Shown here piece after piece: positions 8,463 to 16,998 of a stretch of 64,000 bases of DNA (position 1 is the first letter of the stretch; every line of letters starts with the position of its first letter). Under the pieces are notes generated by a model. That model did not search any database, was not told the DNA's origin, and worked only from the letters and a program-made list of their open reading frames with translations. The DNA is from Pseudidiomarina marina (GTDB lineage Bacteria > Pseudomonadota > Gammaproteobacteria > Enterobacterales > Alteromonadaceae), in the NCBI RefSeq assembly GCF_003987045.1, contig NZ_PIPZ01000001.1, positions 496,001 to 560,000 on the forward strand, in the 5' to 3' direction. The translations under genes were made by a program, and so were the position numbers.

Positions 8463-10289
8463 ATGTTCAGTTGGTTTGAACGACGTCTTAAACCATTTCC
8501 AGATGGTAACCCCGAGCAACCGCCGAAAACCTTGGTGGCGTTTTGTTTGTATTACAGCAAAGGTGCGTGGCCCTTTATTCTCACCGCCGGCACGTTAATG
8601 ATGCTTATTGCACTCACCGAAGTTTGGTTATTTAGTTTTATTGGCAACATTGTTGATTGGTTAGCGGAGCAAAATCGCGAAACTTTCGTGGAAGAGCAGT
8701 TTTGGGGTCTGACCGGAATGGCGATAGTTGTTCTAATTGGACTGCCGCTGTTAGTTATTCTGCATTCATTGATTACCTATCAAAGTCTGTTAGGCAATTA
8801 TCCGATGAGAATCCGCTGGTTAGTTCACAAGTACCTTTTAAACCAATCGGTCACATTCTATCAGGACGAATTCGCTGGCCGCATTGCGACAAAAGTTATG
8901 CAGACCGCTTTGGCGGTGCGCGAGTGCGTCATTAAACTGTTTGATGTACTGAATTATGTGACCGTATATTTTATCGGTACCGTGGTGATTATCGGTGCCG
9001 CCGATTGGCGATTAGCGTTACCGTTAATTGCTTGGCTAGGTTTATACGTGGTGCTTTTGCGCTATTTCGTACCGCGCCTTGGCAAAGTGGCGGCAGATCA
9101 AGCTGATGCGCGCTCAGTGATGACGGGACGCATTGTCGACAGCTATACCAACATACAAACCGTTAAGTTGTTTTCGCATGCACAACGGGAATTGGCATTT
9201 GCAAAAGAAGGGATGAGCGATTTTTTAGGCACAGTGCACCGCCAAATGCGCCTTGTAACGAAGCTTTATACGTGCCTCTATCTGCTCAATTCACTCTTGC
9301 TATTCAGTGTTGGCTTTTTAGCGATTTACCTTTGGGTTGAAAGTTTGATTACAGTTGGCGCCATTGCCGTTGCACTGAGTTTAGTGTTGCGCTTGTGGGG
9401 TATGAGCCAGTGGATTATGTGGGAAATTTCGTCGCTGTTCGAAAATATCGGCACCGTTCAAGATGGCATTAAGACTGTCTCAGTGCCACAGGATATTCAA
9501 GATAAGCCAAATGCAATGCCACTTAAGGTTCAGCAAGGCGATATACATTTCGAACATCTTAATTTCTACTATAGCGAGGACAAACCGATATTACGTGACC
9601 TTGATCTCGCCATTAAAGCAGGTGAAAAAATTGGTTTGGTAGGCCGCTCAGGCGCTGGTAAATCGACGTTGGTTAACCTATTGCTACGATTTTATGAAGT
9701 TCGAGATGGGCGTATCACCATTGATGGTCAAGATATTTCAACAGTTACCCAAGAAAGTCTACGTCAGCACATTGGCATGGTGACACAGGATACGTCGTTA
9801 TTACATCGATCGGTGCGGGGGAACATTGCATACGGACGCCCTGACGCAACACAAGAAATGATAGAGCAAGCCGCGCATCGAGCCGAAGCGGACGTATTTA
9901 TTGCCGACTTAGAAGATTCACAGGGGCGACGAGGTTATGACGCGCATGTCGGCGAGCGTGGCGTAAAACTCTCGGGTGGGCAGCGTCAACGTATTGCGAT
10001 TGCGCGAGTGATGTTGAAAGACGCACCAATTCTAATTCTTGATGAAGCAACATCAGCGCTCGATTCTGAAGTGGAAGCGGCGATACAAGAAAACCTATAT
10101 CGCTTAATGGAAGGTAAAACGGTTATCGCGATTGCGCACCGTTTATCGACCATTGCTGCTATGGATCGATTAGTAGTGATGGATGAGGGAAGAATTGTAG
10201 AGCAAGGGAGCCACGAAGAATTACTGGCTCATGGCGGTTTGTATGCGCAGTTATGGGCGCGTCAATCGGGCGGTTTTCTTCCAGATTAA
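8463..10289 (+). CDS. ABC exporter, fused permease and ATPase (MsbA/MDR type)
   Basis: A 608-residue half-transporter that works as a dimer. The N-terminal type-1 exporter domain has about six helices (residues 35-320). The C-terminal nucleotide-binding domain shows Walker A GRSGAGKST (about residue 394), Q-loop region MVTQDTSLLH, signature LSGGQRQR (about residue 503), Walker B ILILDEATSALD and the switch His in AIAHRLSTI. The substrate is not evident; lipid, peptide or drug export are all possible for the family. It stands alone, divergent from cstA and about 90 bases upstream of the sigma-factor operon. The start is supported by AAGGA upstream. Confidence 0.93.
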   Translation: MFSWFERRLKPFPDGNPEQPPKTLVAFCLYYSKGAWPFILTAGTLMMLIALTEVWLFSFIGNIVDWLAEQNRETFVEEQFWGLTGMAIVVLIGLPLLVILHSLITYQSLLGNYPMRIRWLVHKYLLNQSVTFYQDEFAGRIATKVMQTALAVRECVIKLFDVLNYVTVYFIGTVVIIGAADWRLALPLIAWLGLYVVLLRYFVPRLGKVAADQADARSVMTGRIVDSYTNIQTVKLFSHAQRELAFAKEGMSDFLGTVHRQMRLVTKLYTCLYLLNSLLLFSVGFLAIYLWVESLITVGAIAVALSLVLRLWGMSQWIMWEISSLFENIGTVQDGIKTVSVPQDIQDKPNAMPLKVQQGDIHFEHLNFYYSEDKPILRDLDLAIKAGEKIGLVGRSGAGKSTLVNLLLRFYEVRDGRITIDGQDISTVTQESLRQHIGMVTQDTSLLHRSVRGNIAYGRPDATQEMIEQAAHRAEADVFIADLEDSQGRRGYDAHVGERGVKLSGGQRQRIAIARVMLKDAPILILDEATSALDSEVEAAIQENLYRLMEGKTVIAIAHRLSTIAAMDRLVVMDEGRIVEQGSHEELLAHGGLYAQLWARQSGGFLPD

Positions 10290-10378
10290 TTAAAACCAAA
10301 ATTTATTTTGTATTTGAGGGAATAAACACACTGCTTCATTCGTTTTATAGGTAAGCGACTATTTAATTAGGAACTCAT

Positions 10379-10885
10379 ATGTCTGAACGCTTGGCGCTGC
10401 TTAAACCATTGATAGCCGATGCTATGACACATGCCATGGCTATCCAGCAATGCGAGCAGCGTGCTGCCGATAGTGTGCAACAGGTGTTAGAAAGGGCGTT
10501 GACGGTTACCGATATGCCAACTGATAAACACCAGTTGAAAGCTTGGCTTTTGCGCGCCGTTCATAATGCGGCGATTGACGTCATTCGGCGTCAGCGCAAA
10601 GAGCAAGGCTTAGGGGGCGAAGATTATGAGCAGCAAGCGCCAACCATGATTGAGCCTGAACACCAGTTCGAAACTTGGCAGACCCAACAAATGGTAAGAA
10701 TGGCGCTTCAGAAGTTACCGATTGAACAGCGCGAAATTATTGTCTTACGTGAAATTAATGGCTGTAGCTATGCCGATATAACCCAAATTATGCAGCTTGA
10801 ACAAGGTACCGTTATGTCGCGGTTACATCGCGCCCGGCTAGCTTTAAAACAGGTGTTAGAGACGTTGCAACGAGGTGAAAAATGA
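10379..10885 (+). CDS. ECF-type RNA polymerase sigma factor
   Basis: A 168-residue group IV sigma factor. Region 2 is seen in LKAWLLRAVHNAAIDVIRRQRKEQ (about residues 53-76, the -10 recognition helix), and region 4 in LQKLPIEQREIIVLREINGCSYADITQIMQLEQGTVMSRLHRARLALKQ, whose helix-turn-helix reads -35 elements. The conserved region 2 start is somewhat divergent (NAxHxQQCEQRAADSV-like), so the family is clear but the subgroup is not. The stop overlaps the next gene's ATG by 4 bases (ATGA), so the anti-sigma factor is translationally coupled. This is the usual layout for an autoregulated stress-response unit. The inducing signal is unknown. Confidence 0.92.
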   Translation: MSERLALLKPLIADAMTHAMAIQQCEQRAADSVQQVLERALTVTDMPTDKHQLKAWLLRAVHNAAIDVIRRQRKEQGLGGEDYEQQAPTMIEPEHQFETWQTQQMVRMALQKLPIEQREIIVLREINGCSYADITQIMQLEQGTVMSRLHRARLALKQVLETLQRGEK

Positions 10886-11325
10886 GTGGTTTAACATGCG
10901 AACAGGCAGCAACGCTAATTTCTGGTTTCATGGATAATGAATTGACGCAACAGCAGCAGCAACAATTGCATCATCACCTAGCCGAGTGTGCGGGGTGTCA
11001 GAGCGAATTAAAAGAGTTACAAGGTATGCGAGAGCAACTGCGCAATGCGATACCGAAATTTGATGATGGGCAACTTCTGGCGAAATTCGACAAGGATAAG
11101 CCGAGTCGATGGGTGTTCATCGCGGGATGGGTTCTTGTATTAACCACGTTGTCGTTGCTCGCGATATATGGAATTTTTAGCTATTGGTCGGATGAATCGA
11201 TACCGATGGCACTCAAACTCGTCACTAGCAGTTTAGGGCTTGGGTTTTTACTCTTGTTTGGAGCGGTGGCACGCCAACGATGGATTGCCGCTAAGAATGA
11301 TCGGTACAAGAAGGTACAATTATGA
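10882..11325 (+). CDS. Membrane anti-sigma factor with zinc-finger (ZAS) domain
   Basis: A 147-residue partner of the sigma factor. The N-terminal putative zinc finger holds Cys6, then HHHLAECAGC, giving the H-x3-C-x2-C pattern of zf-HC2/ZAS anti-sigma domains. A poly-Gln run (about residues 24-29) precedes it. Two membrane helices follow (WVFIAGWVLVLTTLSLLAIYGIF and LKLVTSSLGLGFLLLFGAVA), leaving almost no periplasmic domain. It probably holds the sigma factor inactive at the inner membrane. The gene overlaps both neighbours by 4 bases. A ZAS Cys pair often makes such factors redox- or zinc-sensitive; here this is inference. Confidence 0.9.
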   Translation: MSGLTCEQAATLISGFMDNELTQQQQQQLHHHLAECAGCQSELKELQGMREQLRNAIPKFDDGQLLAKFDKDKPSRWVFIAGWVLVLTTLSLLAIYGIFSYWSDESIPMALKLVTSSLGLGFLLLFGAVARQRWIAAKNDRYKKVQL

Positions 11326-11657
11326 AACACGTGCGAGTTGTGAGTAGTGACCATATTGCTGGGTTTAAAATTACCGAGCATCTGGGTTTAGTACGCGGGA
11401 ATACCATTCGAGCGCGTCATCTTGGTCGAGATATTTTGGCTGCTTTTAGAAATATTGTCGGTGGTGAAATTCATGATTACACCAAACTACTTGGCGAGAG
11501 CCGCGAACAGGCTTTAGATAGAATGGTCGATGAAGCTCGAACACTAGGCGCCGACGCAGTGATTGATGTGCGTTTCAGTACTTCAATGCTTGCGCATGGT
11601 GCAGCAGAATTATTAGCCTATGGTACTGCGGTTAAGTTAACTCAAGCGAAATCATAA
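11322..11657 (+). CDS. YbjQ-family (DUF74, putative heavy-metal-binding) protein
   Basis: A 111-residue cytosolic protein of the YbjQ/DUF74 family, a small fold that forms pentameric rings in solved structures. Diagnostic parts are TTEHL-like KITEHLGLVRGNTIRARHLGRDILAAFRNIVGGEI (about residues 15-49) and EARTLGADAVIDVRFSTS. The family label says heavy-metal binding but the function is unproven. It is usually a stand-alone gene; here its ATG overlaps the anti-sigma stop by 4 bases, making it the third gene of a sigma/anti-sigma operon. That coupling suggests it serves or modulates the same stress response. Confidence 0.9.
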   Translation: MKHVRVVSSDHIAGFKITEHLGLVRGNTIRARHLGRDILAAFRNIVGGEIHDYTKLLGESREQALDRMVDEARTLGADAVIDVRFSTSMLAHGAAELLAYGTAVKLTQAKS

Positions 11658-11692
11658 AGTTAAAAATACAGACCAAAATTTACACTGGCTTT

Positions 11693-11708
11693 ACCGTAAA
11701 TTTACGGT
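11693..11708. promoter_or_regulatory. Perfect 16-base palindrome upstream of small exported protein gene
   Basis: The sequence ACCGTAAATTTACGGT is its own reverse complement. It lies about 35 bases after the ybjQ-like stop and 90 bases before the next start codon, in an AT-rich gap. There is no U-tract after it, so it looks more like a dimeric repressor or activator site than a terminator. Which protein binds it is unknown. Confidence 0.5.
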
Positions 11709-11797
11709 GCAAATAGCAAGTTTTGCTTAGACTCAATGCTGCATTGAGGGCAAAATTGCCATTTTCTTATTTGATTGTAAATTAGGTGGAAATAGCC

Positions 11798-12034
11798 ATG
11801 CGCAAATTATTGTTGCTCCTTATCTTCGGCGGCGTTGCGTTTCAGTACTATAACCGCGACCAGCAAATTGATATGACCCCAAACGTGAACTTAAACGATT
11901 GGGCGGTGAAATTAACGCAGTTATCTTCCAATAATAAAAAAGATTCAGAAAAGTTGGTTTGCCCGAATGGTCATTATGTAAGTGTGAATTACGACTTATC
12001 TGAAGCAACATGCCGTCAACGTACGCAATTATAA
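11798..12034 (+). CDS. Small protein with N-terminal hydrophobic anchor and two cysteines
   Basis: A 78-residue protein of unknown family. It starts with a short Leu-rich hydrophobic segment (RKLLLLLIFGGVAFQYY, residues 2-18) that is either a signal anchor or signal peptide. A polar region follows, then a C-terminal Cys-containing motif (CPNGHYVSVNYDLSEATC) that could form a disulfide or bind metal. I chose the ATG at 11798 because AGGTGGA lies 7 bases upstream; an in-frame GTG at 11786 lies within that site. It follows the sigma/anti-sigma/YbjQ operon after a gap holding a perfect palindrome, so it may be a member of the response or independent. Confidence 0.7.
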   Translation: MRKLLLLLIFGGVAFQYYNRDQQIDMTPNVNLNDWAVKLTQLSSNNKKDSEKLVCPNGHYVSVNYDLSEATCRQRTQL

Positions 12035-12148
12035 ATCTTCGTTAGAAATACCCGAATCAAGCGTTGTAAATCGACTGCTTCTCAGGTTAAATGAAGGCTA
12101 TTGAAAATAATAATTACAATGCAGTTTAGCTAAGTAGACAGCGGTTCA

Positions 12149-13462
12149 ATGCTTAAAATATTCTCTCGTTTTCGCTCAGTATGGATGGCGGAACTCGTTC
12201 GCCGCCATGAATTACAAAATGGCTTTCAACGCGCCGATGCCATCGAACAACAAGCTCGCCAGTTGCCAACAATGGAACAGCGCGTATTCAAACGTGCTGA
12301 GTTATTAGCAGCTCGGCTTGGACTCGTTCATCAACTCCGCGTTTGGGATCATTTTCGGCGCCTCATTGCTATTCTTCTCAGTGTTTTCGCCATTATGGGT
12401 GCCATTGCGATTGTTCGCGGCACTTTAAGCGTTACGCAACCGATATCGTTAAGTTATGCCTTGATGATGCTACTTGGCTTACACATCATCTTGTTTGTTC
12501 TATGGTGCTTCTCGCTCATTATCAAAGATAGTTTTGGTTGGGTTGGGCGAATTTCATTGTGGGGGTTAGAGCATATCGGCCAACGCCAGTATAACCAACA
12601 ATTCAATAATACCTTACTCACCATCGCCAATCAGTACGGTTTGACTAAACCGGCAGGTGCCGCGCTAACGCACGGTTATTGGACATTATTTATGCTGGCA
12701 GTATGGTTTGTATTATTCTTCCACTTGAGCACTAGCGCGTACGCTTTTACTTGGGCAACGACCATTTGGCCAGCCGAAACACTACAGAGCTGGGTGAGTG
12801 TTATTGGTTTAATTCCCAGTTTATTTGGTGTTGAGGCACCTTCGGTTGCAGCACTTTGGGATCAGCCTCGTGAAAGCGCGCAGCTTGAAGCCGGACGTTG
12901 GTTACTTAGCTGCGTTATCATTTACGGTGTTGCTTGGCGATTGATATTTTTGATTGGTTCTATCAGCGTCTTAATTTCGCGAATTCGCAAAATGACGATT
13001 GATTTGACGCTACCTGGCTACGCGCCAATTATTCGCAAGTTAACGGTATCAGCGGCAACCGAATTAGTTGATGCTGATAGTGATGTTTCAGGAATTGATA
13101 CAGCACAGTGGCGGACGCCGAAGCCTGGTCACGGCGAACTCGTAATAAGCCTCGATCATGAGGCCGATTCGACTTGGTTGAAACAGCATCAACAAGAAAA
13201 CTGGTATGCCGGAGTGATTGCCCGAAGTGACGACAAACAACGGTTGCTAGCTCGCTTGGATGAGCATCCAGTAGGTCACTTAACCGTGCGTTTAAATGCC
13301 CAGTTAACCCCCGACAGAGCTGCAATGCGCTTTTTGACGCTGCTTCAGCAATATTGTTTAAACGTTGAAGCCACTTTAGTGATTCCTGAGAACACCGATG
13401 AAAAACGTATTATTCATTGGCAAGAGTGCTTAACTGAGGAGGGCGTGAAATGGAAGCAGTAA
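12149..13462 (+). CDS. DUF2868 inner-membrane protein
   Basis: A 437-residue membrane protein that I assign to DUF2868 from its opening and its partner gene. The N-terminus has the charged segment MAELVRRHELQNG and an EQQARQLPTMEQRVFKRAELLA helix. Four or five membrane helices follow (about residues 75-95, 110-130, 185-205 and 250-275). The C-terminal ~150 residues are soluble and acidic. No enzymatic motif is visible. Its last 13 bases overlap the following DUF3482 GTPase gene, so the pair is translationally coupled. This pairing recurs in proteobacteria to my knowledge, and a joint membrane function is likely though undefined. Confidence 0.85.
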   Translation: MLKIFSRFRSVWMAELVRRHELQNGFQRADAIEQQARQLPTMEQRVFKRAELLAARLGLVHQLRVWDHFRRLIAILLSVFAIMGAIAIVRGTLSVTQPISLSYALMMLLGLHIILFVLWCFSLIIKDSFGWVGRISLWGLEHIGQRQYNQQFNNTLLTIANQYGLTKPAGAALTHGYWTLFMLAVWFVLFFHLSTSAYAFTWATTIWPAETLQSWVSVIGLIPSLFGVEAPSVAALWDQPRESAQLEAGRWLLSCVIIYGVAWRLIFLIGSISVLISRIRKMTIDLTLPGYAPIIRKLTVSAATELVDADSDVSGIDTAQWRTPKPGHGELVISLDHEADSTWLKQHQQENWYAGVIARSDDKQRLLARLDEHPVGHLTVRLNAQLTPDRAAMRFLTLLQQYCLNVEATLVIPENTDEKRIIHWQECLTEEGVKWKQ

Positions 13463-14850
13463 ACGCACTCATGTTGGCTGTTGTTGGCCATACCAACACA
13501 GGTAAGACATCCTTAATGCGAACATTGTTGCATGACAGCCAGTTCGGTGAGGTCGACTCGCGACCAAGCACAACACGTGAAGTCACTAGCATTGATGTTG
13601 ACGCCGATGGCCAAATACTACTTCGGTTATTCGATACGCCAGGGTTAGAGGCCGGGTCTGACTTATATGAACATTTGGTAAAAAGCGAATCGAGTTTTCG
13701 TCACGATGGACCAGCGCAGGTGCGTCACTTTTTGAACACGATGGCGGCGGCTCATGAGTTTGAACAAGAATCAAAGGTACTGCGTCAATTATTAAAATGT
13801 CACGCGGCCTTGTACGTTATCGACGTGCGTGATCCGGTGTTACCCAAGTATCAGGACGAGTTAAGCGTTCTTGCGCGCTGTGGCAAACCGATATTACCAA
13901 TTCTCAATTTCACTGCAAAAAAACCAAATAATGTAAATGAATGGAAGTTAGCTCTCACCAAAGTTAACTTGCATGCGCATATTGAGTTCGATGCAGTGAG
14001 TCCACCGGAAGGTGGCGAAGCCATTTTATTCAACCGGCTAAGCGCGATAGTACCTGGGTTCCAGCACCAATTAGAGCAATTGGCTGAGTATCGCACTCAA
14101 CAACGTGCACATCGTCTAAACACGGGTTTAACTCAAATAGCCGAATTACTGGTTGATGTCGCAGCATTTCATGAGCACGTTAAAGCGGATGTTGACGATG
14201 CCCAACTGAAACCAATTGTTGAGCAGATGCAAAACTTGGTAAAACGACGCGAGCGTAATTGTGTGACAGAAATGCTTGCGCTATATGCGTTTCGTTTAGA
14301 ACATGTTCGCTTGCAGCAGTTGCGCCTCACTGACGGTACTTGGAAAGATGACCTATTTGAGTTAGAAACACTCAAGGAATTTGGCATAAAGACCAGTGTC
14401 GGGGTCGGTAGCGGTGCGGCGATTGGTGCCGGTATTGATTTAATGGTTGGTGGTATGAGCTTAGGCGCCGGTACCGCGGTTGGTGCCGCAATTGGTGGTA
14501 TTTGGCAAGGTTGGAATCACTACGGGAAGAAATTGCTTGGCCACTTTAAGGGTGAGCGTGAACTCATTGTTGATGATGAGATTTTAAAGTTACTAACATT
14601 GCGGCAATTAAATTTGCTACAACAATTGGCGACCCGAGGACATGGTTCGCAGGATTTATTATTAGTGACGCAATCGTCAAAATTACGAGAACAGTTTTTG
14701 CGAGCCTTGTCGGGGAGGTTGAAATTAGCGCGCCGACATCCTCAATGGTCGAGCTTAAATCAGCGTAGTTTTGTGCGAGATGCGCAACGTCAGGAATGTG
14801 TGCGCGACGTAACTGAGCTCTGCCGCGGTTTCTGGAGTCATGCGAATTAG
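13450..14850 (+). CDS. DUF3482-type GTPase, partner of DUF2868 protein
   Basis: A 466-residue Era/TrmE-like GTPase. G1 is GHTNTGKTS (residues 13-21), G2 is the TTRE segment near residue 41 and G3 is DTPG near residue 62. At the expected G4 site, after strand PILPILN, the NKxD motif is not evident (the segment reads NFTAKK), so base specificity may be altered. The C-terminal DUF3482 half contains a long Gly-rich stretch (about residues 316-355, GVGSGAAIGAGIDLMVGG and following) resembling a glycine zipper that could insert in membranes. It overlaps the DUF2868 gene, with which it probably forms a membrane complex. Its cellular role is unknown. Confidence 0.88.
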   Translation: MEAVNALMLAVVGHTNTGKTSLMRTLLHDSQFGEVDSRPSTTREVTSIDVDADGQILLRLFDTPGLEAGSDLYEHLVKSESSFRHDGPAQVRHFLNTMAAAHEFEQESKVLRQLLKCHAALYVIDVRDPVLPKYQDELSVLARCGKPILPILNFTAKKPNNVNEWKLALTKVNLHAHIEFDAVSPPEGGEAILFNRLSAIVPGFQHQLEQLAEYRTQQRAHRLNTGLTQIAELLVDVAAFHEHVKADVDDAQLKPIVEQMQNLVKRRERNCVTEMLALYAFRLEHVRLQQLRLTDGTWKDDLFELETLKEFGIKTSVGVGSGAAIGAGIDLMVGGMSLGAGTAVGAAIGGIWQGWNHYGKKLLGHFKGERELIVDDEILKLLTLRQLNLLQQLATRGHGSQDLLLVTQSSKLREQFLRALSGRLKLARRHPQWSSLNQRSFVRDAQRQECVRDVTELCRGFWSHAN

Positions 14851-14968
14851 CCGTTATGGGTAGCTGATTACCTACACTTAGCTGCATAAAGTTCCGACAA
14901 ACTTAGCTATACTGTCATTAAATAAAGGATGTTACGCAGTCATTCAAAAACCAGCTTAAGGATATGCG

Positions 14969-16843
14969 GTGGGTCAAACTGCTACGGACATTTCAGGAAA
15001 ATATCGTACGCTGATACGCAGAGTCGTGTGGGGTATTTTGCTGACTGGCATTGTTGCAAGTTTGGCGACACTACTTCCTCTTTCGTTTTACATTTCTCAG
15101 TCGCAAGAACGCACCGGCTTAGCTTATGCATCAGCTCAAGCAATGTCGGTGCAAAAGCAACTTCAGCATTACCAATCAATTGCGAAACAGTTTGCCAGTC
15201 GTACCCAAATTAGGAAGGCTTTGATTGCCTACTCTGCTGGCGAGTTAGATATCGCCCAACTGGTGCAAGAAACTCGCGATCGCATTACCGATGCTGCCGC
15301 CTTTATCCCGAATCTAGTTGCCGGCGTGAGAGTGACTAACAGCGGAGAAATTGTGGCCCAATACGATGGCCCCGCAAGTTCATTACTCGATGCAAAATTG
15401 AATCTCGATTGGCAACAATTAAGACCGTACGGCATGCATTATGTGACGGTTGATGATGACCTCTTTATTTCAGCAGCAGCACCTATCGTTGACGAAGACA
15501 AACGCACCATTGGTATCGATATTCTACTTTTTGGGCCAACCGAAATTCTTGATATTGTGCGAGAGCTAAATACCTTCGGGCAGAGCACAAACTTCCGTCT
15601 TGTTAACTCCCGCGAGCGTTTATATATCGAGTTTGATCAAGTTTCCAATCAACTGAAACAACGTGAATTTGGTTCTAACGAGTCATTTTATATTGCGGCG
15701 TACGGTAATGTTCCGTTTGTCTATCGCGATACCTCGAAAGAAGCCCCGCGACTACATTACTTTATTCCTTTCAGCGATTCGGCGTGGGGGCTGGTGGTGA
15801 TTCATGCTGAAACTTCAGTTTTTGGTGCGTTAGTTACCGAGTTTGCATCAGTCGCTCTGGTTATACTTATTGCGGTAACTATCGGAGCTTGGTGGCTGCA
15901 CAAATATTCGCAACCAATCATTCGGGCGCAACTGGCGCAACATCGACAACTTCGTGAATCGAATCGCAAGTTAAAACTAGCAAATACGGTGTTTGAAAAA
16001 GCGCAAGAAGCCATTGTGATTACTGATAACTCGTTAATCATATTGCGAGCTAATAAGGCCTTTGTGCAGTTGTTTAATATTGAAGTTGATAAGATAAAAA
16101 ACACCTGTTTATTGGCGTTTATCGATGACGGTCGTATGACCAATGAGATTCAACGACAAGTGCGGCGCCATATTCAGAAAAATGATAGCTGGCAAGGGGA
16201 GGTCTGGTATAAAAAGCCAGGCGGTCAGTCGTTTCCTGCGTTGCAAACCATCACCCCCGTTCGCAATAATGATGGCCGGGCGCTTCAGTTGATTCATATT
16301 TTTAACGATATTTCGGCAGAAAAACACGCCCAAGAGCGTCTTCAGCAGTTGGCTTTGACTGACACGCTCACTCATTTACCCAATCGTTTTGCGGTGTTAC
16401 AACATCTCGATGATGCTATTAAGCGAACCAATCTATCGAAACAATCCTGCGCGTTGCTGTTTTTTGATTTAGACTTCTTTAAACCTGTGAATGACACACA
16501 CGGTCACGATGTTGGTGACGCATTGTTACAGGCAATAGGTCCGCGTGTTCGCGAGTGTTTGCGTTCGTCGGATATTGTTGGACGTTTAGGTGGTGATGAA
16601 TTCGTTATTTTAATCGAGAACATACAACAGCGAAGCGATATCGAGAAAATTGCTGGTGAAGTCATTGTGGCGTTACAAAAGCCATTTCGTATCGGTACGT
16701 TGACTTTACAGATTGGCGCCTCGATGGGTGTTGCGTTGTACCCCGACCATGCGGATACGCCGAAGCAGTTACTGAAAATTGCTGATGCCGCCATGTATAA
16801 AGCAAAAGAGGGGGGACGTAACCAATTTTGCTTCGCGGAGTAG
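14969..16843 (+). CDS. Membrane diguanylate cyclase with periplasmic sensor and PAS domain
   Basis: A 624-residue c-di-GMP synthase. It has a first membrane helix at about residues 15-38 and a periplasmic Cache-like sensor of ~250 residues. A second helix (VALVILIAVTIGAWWLHKY, about residues 290-310) is followed by a PAS domain (about residues 340-450) and a GGDEF domain (about 460-624). The active-site loop is intact (RLGGDEFVIL, about residues 539-548), and DLDFFKPVNDTHGHDVGD gives the metal and substrate residues. No EAL domain follows, and no RxxD inhibitory site is evident. The GTG start has AAGGAT 6 bases upstream. It stands alone and ends just before tRNA-Pro on the other strand. The ligand sensed is unknown. 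Confidence 0.92.
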   Translation: MGQTATDISGKYRTLIRRVVWGILLTGIVASLATLLPLSFYISQSQERTGLAYASAQAMSVQKQLQHYQSIAKQFASRTQIRKALIAYSAGELDIAQLVQETRDRITDAAAFIPNLVAGVRVTNSGEIVAQYDGPASSLLDAKLNLDWQQLRPYGMHYVTVDDDLFISAAAPIVDEDKRTIGIDILLFGPTEILDIVRELNTFGQSTNFRLVNSRERLYIEFDQVSNQLKQREFGSNESFYIAAYGNVPFVYRDTSKEAPRLHYFIPFSDSAWGLVVIHAETSVFGALVTEFASVALVILIAVTIGAWWLHKYSQPIIRAQLAQHRQLRESNRKLKLANTVFEKAQEAIVITDNSLIILRANKAFVQLFNIEVDKIKNTCLLAFIDDGRMTNEIQRQVRRHIQKNDSWQGEVWYKKPGGQSFPALQTITPVRNNDGRALQLIHIFNDISAEKHAQERLQQLALTDTLTHLPNRFAVLQHLDDAIKRTNLSKQSCALLFFDLDFFKPVNDTHGHDVGDALLQAIGPRVRECLRSSDIVGRLGGDEFVILIENIQQRSDIEKIAGEVIVALQKPFRIGTLTLQIGASMGVALYPDHADTPKQLLKIADAAMYKAKEGGRNQFCFAE

Positions 16844-16854
16844 AGAAAATTAAT

Positions 16855-16931
16855 TGGTCGGCGTGACTGGATTTGAACCAGCGACCCCTGACACCCCATG
16901 ACAGTGCGCTACCAAGCTGCGCTACACGCCG
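16855..16931 (-). tRNA. tRNA-Pro(GGG)
   Basis: A 77-base tRNA on the minus strand. The 5' acceptor strand CGGCGTG pairs with CACGCCG, and the gene encodes its CCA end. The D arm (GTAGCGCAGC..GGTAGCGC) and T arm (GCTGGTTCAAATCCAGT) are canonical. The anticodon loop ATGGGGT gives anticodon GGG, which reads CCC and CCU. It closely resembles E. coli proL, including the odd U-U mismatch in the anticodon stem. Confidence 0.95.
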
Positions 16932-16998
16932 ACCGAGTTGGCTATATTACCGATAACCATCAAATAGGCAAGTAGCCAGCGCACCAACTGATGCTTTA

